From: Scortum barcoo
Taxonomy: Eukaryota > Chordata > Actinopteri > Centrarchiformes > Terapontidae
NCBI GenBank assembly: GCA_023238725.1
Contig: CM041531.1
Span: 22,860,143 to 22,924,142 of the forward strand
Length of the DNA stretch: 64,000 nt
Direction of reading: 5' to 3'
Shown here: positions 24,271 through 35,371 of the stretch, piece after piece
Position numbering within the stretch: the first letter of the stretch is position 1
Layout of the letters: each line of letters begins with the position of its first letter
The notes under the pieces: model-generated
Told to the model about the DNA's origin: nothing
What the model saw: only the letters and a program-made list of their open reading frames with translations
Database searches by the model: none
Position numbers and translations under genes: made by a program

Positions 24271-27200
24271 GAAGGAGGAGGAGTGGTGCTGAATCAACAG
24301 TGACCAGTGTGCTTTGTCTTCATTATGATCCCAGTGGGGAGTCACAGAGATGCTTGGATGCCACACACACACACACATACATGCACACCTGTGCCAGGGG
24401 AAGCACTAAAATACTCCACTCAGCACATCAGAAGAGCCATGAGGACACATACTTTCTCATGCGCACACAGACACAGAAACACACACACACACACACAGAC
24501 CTCAACTCCACACTGCCCACCTGTGTTAATGAAAGAAGAAAAGAAACAAGACTTTTCTTTTTTTTTCTCTGTAGCCTGTTTGTAAAGGAACTCCCATCTG
24601 TAACTCTTTTCTAATTGCCTGTGTGAGTCCCTCCAGCTTTACCTGTGCATGGTCCAATGTGTGTGTATGTGTGTGTGCATTAAGTCTTATTTCAAAGTTT
24701 CTAGCAATTTCTTGTTTAGTCTGTATTCTTTTCATTTGTGATAAATAAAAAAAAAAGATACAACACGATTCCTTTGCTATTTGCCAGGCTGAATCTTAAA
24801 ATATATGAAAGTTATAAAATAGCAGTTAAACAGTTAAATAATTGTATAGCATCACATTTGGAAATCCAGATTTTTAACAGCAGGGACTGATGAAGAGGGA
24901 TTAATTAAATATTAAATAATCGATATTTGAAATCAATATTTTAACGTGACACTGGTGAACTGTGTTTCCCCAAAATGAAACATACAGATATTTTGTATGA
25001 CTGGTATATGCATGTAATCATGTACACACCGTTCAAGCAGAGGAGTGAAATCATATGCACAACTGAGTTTAAAGGATCATCAACTGATCTCCCAAAGTAC
25101 CAGAGTGCCACCTCTAACTGACTCCTCCACAGAACAGACCACATTCATCCCCCTGCTATGACTACCGGCAACTACTTTCCACTGGACAGTGCTGCACTAC
25201 AAGCTTAAACCTTCAAATTGTTGACGCCATGTTATTACATTAGACATTTTTGATGTAGGGTGCTGTTATATAGCGTGGATTTTTGTCATAGCTTTCTGAT
25301 TGAATATAAAAGCTGCTCTGAATAGTGGTATCAATATCAAGCCTGATGAAATACTGCGCTAACCATAGTCATTTCTATGTCCAATGTGCGAGATGTGTGT
25401 TTTTGTTCCTGTAGACAGACCTGCTTTGTACTGAGGAGGTGGTGTAACCGGTGAGCTTGGTAGACCTTGGCTGTCTGCTCTTTCACCATCTCCAGACAGT
25501 TTCTCTCTCTCCTCTGTAGTTCCTCAAGTTCATCCAGCTCCCTTCTACAAGGCAGACACACCATACACAAATATTTTTAAAATTCCAAGTCAAAACTTTC
25601 ATTTAATTAATTTACACAATGGGTGATGGACATTGATCACAGTGAAATATGAATATAATAAATATACCCTTTGCTTAATGACTGGCTACTGCTACTAGAT
25701 TTAATTTCATTGAACTCTACATTACTTGCTATAACATTCATATGACTCTAATGTCTGTCCAGATTAACTAAACCTGTTACCTTACACCATTATACAGAGA
25801 TTCAGTAGATGTCCTATCTTAACAGTATTTTATTGAAAGATAATGTAAATTTTAGTGAAGTACATTTATGTATTTGGAAAAAAGTCTTCTGCCATAATGT
25901 TCACTTCAGTTCCCTGAAGTGTCCTTCAGATGAATAAAAAAAAACTGCCTAATGATAAGAGAGAGACTGGAGCAGACATGGAAAGACAGAGGAGCTGTGG
26001 GAGAAAAACAAGAAAATGAGACCGCTCGGACGTAAAAAAAAAAAAAAAAAGCAAAGTGAGAGAGCAAGAGGCTATAAGTGGGAGGATGATGGATATATTT
26101 CATCACCGCAGCCAGGACAGGTCCGTCTGTGACATCTGTTAAGCGAAGCTCGCTAAATGGGATGCATTAAAAGCCCATACACAGCAATTTCATTCTGCAA
26201 TCACGCAGCCTTATTGTTATTGTTACAAGGGGGTAATAACTTAAAAAGGGAATTGGAAACAATTACTAAAACACACATGCCGTGCTAATGTGAAAAAACA
26301 CACACACACAGCAAAGAGTAAAGCCGTAGCTCATCGACAATCCTCTGTTTCCTTTTTCTTTTCATATCGCTCCTTTTTTTTCTCTCCTTCTTCTCCGCTG
26401 CTTCTTTCTATCGGAACTTCTGTTTTCAATTACAGGCCTCCACAGAGGAATCAGAATATTCATAGTGCGTCTGTAATTTGAGGTTAACACATTCTGCAGC
26501 TACTGACATTTAAAAAGAAATCACAACACCGTTCCCGTTGCCTTTGCATTCTCATTCCTTCCTCAGGACCAGATTAAATTACAAAATAAATGAAATAAGC
26601 ATGAGCAGAGCACTGTGTGTGTGTGTGTGAGTGTGTGTGTGTGTGTGTGGTGAGAATGAGTGCAAGCCTGAGTCTGTCTGTGTGTGTTTATTTAATATTA
26701 CGCACAGTAATTTAAGACTGTGTGTATGGATGTGTGGCTGTAAGTCTATATATGCTTGAATGTGTGTAAATATAGAGGTTGCCTGGCCCCTATTTATCCA
26801 CCTGGCAAACAGGGATATTACTTATTAATGTAAAATATAAAGTTTTGGTTTATGATGGGTTCACAAACCAATTGGTGCCAGCGTGTGTTGACAGTGTGTG
26901 TGTATTTCTGTGCATTCATGCAGTAATGTGGCCTTAAAAACTGACTGGTGATGTTTTGGGGGGTCAGGACCTGTTCTCGTATGTCTGTGTGTGTCTGAGC
27001 TGCAAGTGTTTAAGTGTGACTGACTGTATATCTCTGTGTGTGTGTGTGTGTGTAAACGATATGAATGTGTGTACTAATGTTCACACTATGTGTTCACACA
27101 CTTTTTTCTTGATGTGTGTGTGTGTGTGTGTCAGACTGAATGGGTGACCTTTGCTTCCCTGCCCCCAGCCCCAGTGTTATTAATTGCTGTGTAGTGGACA

Positions 27201-30200
27201 AAAGCCAAACAGATTTGTAACGGCTGAAGGCACCTCGATCTGTGTCGACCCAACCAGCCACCACAACATACAACCCTCATTAGCCCTGTTCGGCACGCAG
27301 CACGTGCCCTGTGTGTGTGTGTGTGAGAGCATTTATGTGTGTGTGTTTGACTGAGTGAAAGTGTGGTAGAGTGTGGTGTAATTTTTCTGTATGTATTGTT
27401 ATTGTTATGGTTCTGGTTTTAACCTTCACTGATGCCTTGGTAGGAATTTTACGTAATATACTGTGACCTCTGTATATGAAAAAAACACATAGGGACAAAA
27501 ATTGGTGCTTTTTGATATCACAAAATACAGAACACCACAGGGTCACACTTTAGGGTACAACTTCTGTCCATCAAGGTTTTCCTCATCATCAGTTCAAAAT
27601 ACTGAGAATGCAGGCAATATACTGACTGACAATATTGGTTCAAATGTTGATAAAGCCACAACTGTGTCTCTCTGGTGTGAGAAGGTAGAAAATGAAAATG
27701 TAAATGTGAGTCTGCATATATAATAATTGTAGTATATAGTAATTGTAATTAAAAAAACATATATACCGGCTATATTGTTCAAGCTAATTATTGTATCCTA
27801 TTTTGCACTAAAAAGCTTTTTGAGTTTATCTAAAGCTAATATGGGGCTTCAGCATTCTGCAAGCAAAACCTGTTTCAGCCTACATATGATCACCAGATTA
27901 TTATTTTAAGAAAAACCTTCATGTGTTTTATTCAGATCTGATTTTATCTAAAATGTCAATTAAATAAGAGTACAAGTGTGCATTTGGCATATAATAGCAT
28001 TATTTTATTATTGCATATACACGATCATTATGATTACTGGATACTTACAATGTGTTTAGCGTGCCATATAATGCGGTGCAAGCACTCTGACCACAGATTA
28101 CTTTTGATGGCTGCTGAACTGTTGGACACGCTAATCAAGTGGACTTGAACTACTTCCAAATAATTGAAACGCCAACTGACATTTTCACCCTGGACTGTTC
28201 ACTTATTTAAATGGCTAATATAAAGCAGCTAAATTTCTCACTTCTTCCTCAATTATTTACTCCCTGGTTCATAACGGGGCATCCAGGGCTGATAGAATAT
28301 CAGAGAATGAGGCATTGTGGGACGGCAGGCCACACATGCGGTCATCCAGGCCAGCACCAGAGCAGCTAATTGGTCAGGTTTAAATATTTAATGGAGGCTT
28401 GACCTGATTGGCTCTTTTAATTGCCCCAATTAAATGATTCAATAGCTGACAAGGAGGGGGGTAGTCAGCCAGTCAACTTAAGGCAGTGACTGGCTCAGTG
28501 TATTGAGCCCTCACTACCCTCATAACACAGTGTTTACATTCAAGTGACTGACTGATTGATTAACTAATTCACTCAAGTAGTAAAACTGATGCCACGTAGA
28601 GGTGAGAAAGCAAGCAATGACACAAACGTTGATCTCCAATCAATATTCCCAATATTCAAAAAAACAAAAACATTTTCAACTCCACACATTTTACTTTTAC
28701 TTTTCTCCATTGTTTTACTTTCAAAAGTTATTCCCTCAAGACGCAGGGGGGGCACAGGGCCCAGATTATAACACACTAGTGCACACACACTAACTCACAC
28801 ACACAGAACATACAAATCCAATCAGACTGAAGGAGTGAACTTGTTTCCACCCAAACTGGATCAGAAAGAAAGAGCAGCAAAAAAAAGACTGACGCATAGA
28901 AGCGGAGAGTGATCGCGGGGCAGGCGTGCAGGCAGGCTCGCACTCTCTCCACCATAGCAGCTCTCCTTTCATGAATGTCCTTGAGAGGGACACAAGAGAG
29001 GGAGGAATGAAGAGGGCTGGAGTAAAGAGAGATGGGAAAAAAAGTGGAAGAGAAGGAGAGACAGCATAACACAAGAAGAAAGGAAAAATAAAAAAAAAAC
29101 CTACTTCTCAGCCTAGAAACACCAAGTCCATAAATTCTCCCTTGATTTACGATAAGTAAAAAGATTTTGCCACATTGTTGCAACATCACAGAAATAATTA
29201 TTTATCTGATTATGGCAGTAATAATTACCCAGCTGTTTATTGCAGATAGAGGAATAATTCATGCAGTCAACAGGCCATGTTGGTGGCAGCAGCGATGACA
29301 CCAGCACATTTAGTAAATATGCAAAGCGGGCTTGCTCTGCTTTCCTAATTGCCCCCATCGTCCCACCGCATGCCCTTATTAAAGCCCAGGAACTTTAAGT
29401 GTCTCCCTGACAAAGTGATAAATTGTTGGGGTATCAAGGAAAGCTGTGGCAGAGTGGGGACTGCGCTGGGGTCCTGACTTCATTAGGCTATGCAGAAGGA
29501 GAGGAAGGATGAATGAGGATGGACAATAAGGCACAGTGAACCGGCGGCCGAGAAAGAGAGGTGGGAGAGAAACATACAGAGCAAAATAGATTGAGAAAGA
29601 GAAGGGGAAAGAGCGAGGGGAGAGGCAGAGATTGAGGGAGGGAAGCGGAGTGAGGGCAGGGGATAGAAGAGGGTAGTGTAAGTAGCGCGTATTAGCTGGA
29701 TGCTGTACCTAATGAAATGACACAGATGGTTTCGTGCAGGGGAGATCCGTCATGAGAGAGAAAGAGAGATAGAAACAGAGACTCAGAGAGAGAGAGAGAA
29801 GTGACAGAGGTCCGGCAGTCTATGTATTACTCCTATATCATTACCATGCGCAGCCGATCAGCCTGCACTAAACGGGGACTATTAGTCCAACTTTGAATAA
29901 TTTATTCAGCATGTTGGACAGACAGACAGACTTACAGAAGGGAGGGAGCAGTTGGATTAAAAAGGACCTGTGCCGGTTGAGTGATCAGGCAGCATGCGAT
30001 CCGACGGCTCAGCGGCTAACACAGAAAGGATATTTTAAATAAATGCCGGCACGGCGTTAATTGATGGTGACCTCGGCAGCACTAAATAAACATGTGATTA
30101 ACTGGAGAGAAAGTGACCTCAACACCCCAAACCACTGTGGAGGAGGGGCTCTGTGTGTGTGTGTGTGTGTGTGTAAGGAGACTGGGATGTCACATAGCTG

Positions 30201-32406
30201 ATAATGAAACTGTAAGAACAAACCAGTAAAATAACATCACATCTTACACACCGCCTTTGTATTTAATTGTTTTTATTCTAATACTTTTTGTGTCTAGACA
30301 GAGTTGAAAAAATGTATGATGTTATGAGCTGTAAAATGTAAAATGATGAGGCCCAGTATGAGTTGTTTTACTTACTTTTCCCTGAGTTATAAACATTAGT
30401 TGTTTAGTACTCATTTTTATATCACAAATTATAGCTGTGTAAAGTTTGGTTTAATTATACATGACAAATATATTTTCACTATGACTTCTGTAAATGCTCT
30501 GTACAAGTTCTCCTACATATATTTTTTTAATATTAGAGAAGTACATGCTAAATATTTACATGGTAGCTAAGACTACCTCCTGTTTCAGACAAGCCATAGA
30601 GGAAAAGATAAACTATTAGAAGCAAAATATTACCAATTTTACATCTTTCATCACTGGTATGTTGTCAGAATACTTGAAAATGTTGTGTGTGTCTGTTTTT
30701 GTGGTATAATACTAAAGTGGTAACACTTCCTTAATGGACTTTAACAGCATAGTTCCCCCTACCTCTAAAAGGGGCAAGGAGTGTGGAGGAAAGGTGGAAT
30801 GCTGGTGGGGAAGTGAGGGGGGAAGTCAGTGATCCAAGGAGCACTTTAACAAATTTACATTTAATTTTAGCAGAGGCCTAAAGATATTTTCCGGTAAAAT
30901 ATATTAGCAACATTAAAAATGTGACTATTAGCTAAACGTGATGTTTTTTTTTGTCAAAAATAAAAGATGGCGTATCTCTAGCAGTAAGCCCTGGAGCACT
31001 GGATGTTTTATTAATGCACGCGCCGCGGTTCAAATCAGAGGCTAATTTTTAATTTCTTCACATCGTTCACTTCTCTCTCTCTTTGCCTCGAGCGCTTTAG
31101 AGGACTTCTCTCTCTCTCTCTCTTCTTTCCTCTCTATCTCTTTGTCTCTCTGTCGCTTTCATTCCTTCACCTTTCCTTTCCTCTTCCCCCGTCCCTGTTC
31201 TCTTCCTCTGAGGCAACAACTATGAAAGTACAGATCTTACCAACACCTTCCTACCTCTCTCTTCCTCTCTCTCCCTCTCACGCTCTATATCTCTCTCTGT
31301 CTCTCACACACGCACACACATTTTAAGGTTATGGCTACACAAGTACACCTTTTAACCAGCTGCCTTCATACTAATCAAATCAATTCATCTTGACTGATGT
31401 GCACCAGCTGACTCCTTTCGCGGTGCTGTTTTACTGGTCCCTGGACAAAAATATCACAGTACATAAAGGGTAAATGCTGCAAAAACACAGCAAGACAGAG
31501 AGCGAGAGAGACAGAGGAGAGAGATAGAAAAAGACAGGAGTACTCGCAAAGAACTGTATTCAGCAATTTCCCTCCCTTTCAAATTTGCACAACACCTTTA
31601 TTGAAAACTGTACTGTATAAATGAAAAATACAATAATAAAATAACATGACTAGATGGGAGTTAAACAATGTGCATACTTTAGCCTAACACAGCACCATCT
31701 GTTTTAGGATTTTTTTTTACCTGACAATTTCATTTTTCCTGCAAAGTCCTTCCAGATAGCTCTTGCGTGCGTAGAAATTATGTACATACTTCCTCACAAA
31801 GAATCCTCTCCATCTCCGCTGGATCTGTGAGGGATTAAAGCATGACAGAGGTTTTCTTCAAAAGTCTTCCAGCAACATAAGGAAATGTGGCAGATGCTTA
31901 ATTATTAGAAAATATGAAAGAAATAATTAGCTCCATATCGCAGTTATTTCAGTGACTGACAATAAATAGGGTTGCCCTTCACAGGCAGTAAAGGTCCTTT
32001 ACCTTACTTTCAATGAAGAGCAACCCCATTTATTGGCATGTCTGTTATTTTTAATCAAAACATGTTTTTCATTTTACCCAAAAATTTAACTACCAACATA
32101 ACACTTTGTCACAAAAATGAAATCATTGTTTAGTGTCTTGTCATTGTATTTGCTGTTTAAACACTGTCCTGCCATTGCTATCCTCATTAGTTAAAGTTGT
32201 GAAGGCGACATTAAACTACAAAAAATCATACATGGAGAACATAAATATTAACATAGATGGGAGAACATATATAACCATGCATGTTGGGTTTTTTTGTCCT
32301 GTAATGATGGACAATCCAAGAGGGGACAAACTGTCAAAGCTCAGCTCCAAACGTTTAACTGTAACAGTCCACATTGATTGTGGAGGCTGCAGATTAGCTA
32401 GGCACA

Positions 32407-32447
<41 letters not shown>

Positions 32448-35338
32448 AGTGGACCATTTTAAGGCAAGGGGGCGGATGTCCTTCAGACTAATTAGGAGAT
32501 TAAAACAATGGCAGGTAAAAGAATAATCACACTATGAGAAGAGGGAAGAAGAGAGAAAGGGAGAAGTGGAGGATGGGGAAAAACAACAAAGAGCAAAATG
32601 AGAATTAACATTGATCTGCCAGTCAATAGATAATTTTAAATAAAGTAATTGCCGCCTCCCGAGTTCTTGCTGACCTTTGTTGACTAGTGAAATCGATGCT
32701 GTTGAATCTAATACAAATCCGAGGTGCGGCATGTAAACACTGGTTTCTATTACGGCCCTAATACATTATCCTCTGTTAGCTACCACGCCGTGATAAAGAC
32801 AACAGGAGGAGAAAGAAAAGAGAAAAGAATCAAAATTGATTCAAAGGAAGTGTCACAAGGGGATTCTGAGATGATTGTTTCTCCTTTTGCGTCTCCCTTT
32901 TTCTCTTTCCCTCTTTCTCTTTATTCACACATTGAATAATTCTTTGGTAAAAGGTTGTCTGTGAGTACACATGTCCTTCAATGATTCATTTTTGCACAGC
33001 GTCTCTCTCGCTATTTTTTTCTATTTCAGTTTCACATGCATAAATAAATGTTAGTACTTTCTTCTAACCAAAAGGCCAAAGTACCAAAGAGTTTCTGGGA
33101 TTGCAGCAAAGCTCTCACAATCCTGCCAGGATCTAGGAAATCTAAGAAATCCTAACATAATGTATCTATCTATAAGTCTGGCATACATAGTTAAAAAAAC
33201 TTTTTTCATCTTTCAACAGTTGGCATCATAGAAAAGGACAGGTACAGGTCCATGTACTTGATATGTTTTTTCACAATACCCTTATAGGCCAACTTTTGTA
33301 TGTTCAAACTCAAACTCCACTTTTGAGTCAGAGTCAGATGTGTTCCTGATAACTTTATGCATGTCTTCTGTGGTGGGAGAGTATTAGAGCACCCAGAGAA
33401 AACTCAGACAAACACACAATAAAATAAAACAATAAAAAGCACACTCTGCACAGAAAAGAAAGACTCATTTGGCCCCTGTGGGGTTCAAGCCCAGTGCCTC
33501 CTTAAATTGCTAACCACTGAGCCACTTTGCTGCCCCATTCACATATATTTCATTTTCCATTAAAACTCCTATTGCTTCCTTTAGGAAACTGTGGCTATTT
33601 TATATTGGTAATAAAGGCCTCTTTTCTCCAACTTCAGAAGCTTCTGCTCTACTCTACATGGTGACATCACCCCTACCCTTTCGCCCCTTGACCCAAAAAA
33701 GCTGGGTCAAACACTACTCCTGGATCTATGTCTCTGCCATTATGTGACATTTATTGAAACAACAGGGTGGTCAGCTTTATTTGTTTGGGTTTCTATTAAG
33801 TGTAAAACTTGAAGCCCTCATTTTCTGGGCTTTTTCACCAATATGAAAATATTGCAACCATCCCAGTGCAGCTGGACAGCGACACACCCACTTCAATAAA
33901 CACTAGTGGGATTTTTTTGTGGGCCCATAAAACCCTTTAATGGTTTAGGCAGAATGAAACTGTTAGCCAAAAGAGTAGGCTATAAGGAATTGTAAAAATA
34001 TAAGGTTTCTGTGCAGTATGCTTGTGTAAAAGTGCCAAAGCATCAGTCACAGTCGCCGTGGTATGATTTATGAGTTGAACAGTAGTAACTGCTGAGGGGA
34101 TTAAGGGAATATTTGATGGGCAAGAGCACTGTGGAAAAATAAAAGTAATAAAATAAATGTTGCTAAAACCAAAATTAAAGACAAATATTAATATAAAGAA
34201 TGGCATTTAGAAGATGCTTTAATTCAGAGGGCCTCCTACCAAATATCAAAGTGGTCAGTCATTTTGAAGTAGCAAACCGCATAATCAGATTTCTGCTGTG
34301 TATTATACCTAATTCTAATCAGTCATTATTAGGCCTAAATGATGTATAAAATCACATTTCAAAGGAATGGTGACACAATTCCAAAAGTGAGAGAGCATGT
34401 AAGATTTCAAAAGTTGCTATGATTTGACGTTTTCTGCAACAAAGTGATGAGATTAAGTGCTGTCATGCTGCTGTTCATGGGGCCTCCCATTCACAGCACA
34501 CACAGAGAAAAAGAGTGTCCCCCCACCACGACACTCCATTTGCTAAAACAAGACACTGTGGTGATATTTACCCTGACCGCCATCTCCTCGTAGAAATTCA
34601 TCTTCATGATAAAATATGCCGCCTGTGAACACAAAGGGAAAGATGGCGTTACATCTTGTCTCCCAGCCCTCTGATCTGTCCACAGCAGGCGTCAAAGATA
34701 AAGAGCTCTTTATACATAATACATTGCACAGAGGCAGCGCAGATAGGGCCACTGTAGAGGGGAGGGAAAGGGGGCAGGAGAGGAGAGAGGGAAAGCAAGA
34801 GAGACAAGAGGAACAAGGGAAGAAGTCAGGGGGATGGAGAGAGAGAGAGAGGAAAAGAGACTGGTTAGCGAGACTTTGTATCAAGGGGAGGACGGTACTC
34901 TCTTAATACACCAACGCAGACAAGGGACAAGAAAATCTATGGTAGTCGAGCAGTGAGCTAATGGAGATGTATGACGGCCAAAAGCTCTCCTCTGGATTTC
35001 ATAATCAATGACAGCGCTGCCAGAAGTGACAAACAAAAGGCCAGAGAATATTCAGCGTCGCACTCGACGAGCCATCGCACACTGAGCGTGCCGGCCGACC
35101 ACTGGGGGCACATATCAGGAGCAAACTGGAGAGTCGGTCATAAAGGGGATTCATATCTCAACACATCTTTTTTTTTTATAACGACAGGCAAGAGAGGGAG
35201 TAGAGGAAGGCGAAGGAAGACAAAGACTTGAAAGGAGGTCGTAAATTCAACTTGATGTTATGAGATGAGGCTTTGCGCACGTCACGTTACACATGACGAG
35301 GTCCGCAAGAGTGAGAGAGCAAAAGAAAGACAGACAGA

Positions 35339-35371
<33 letters not shown>

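Larger units (their letters stand above)
21197..25420 (-). other. spata17 intron 6
   Basis: About 4.2 kb. It ends, in transcription order, in a CT microsatellite next to the exon 7 acceptor. It contains a tRNA-derived repeat remnant (21471-21565) and facing CA and TG tracts (23554-23588 and 23692-23750). It also has a GA tract (24236-24272) and unique AT-rich DNA without open frames of interest. Confidence 0.75.
25545..31720 (-). other. spata17 intron 5
   Basis: About 6.2 kb, the longest intron. It contains TG tracts (26614-26650, 27036-27053, 30150-30174), a long pyrimidine-rich zone (31065-31310), and unique blocks that look like candidate conserved non-coding elements (26100-26250, 28250-28450, 29200-29420, 29990-30120). 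No host exon was found inside on either strand. Confidence 0.7.
31825..34571 (-). other. spata17 intron 4
   Basis: About 2.7 kb with a (CA)19-like tract (32408-32446), a decayed interspersed repeat (33355-33537) and a TTGACCC/GGGTCAA inverted pair at 33688-33710. No other feature supported. Confidence 0.75.
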
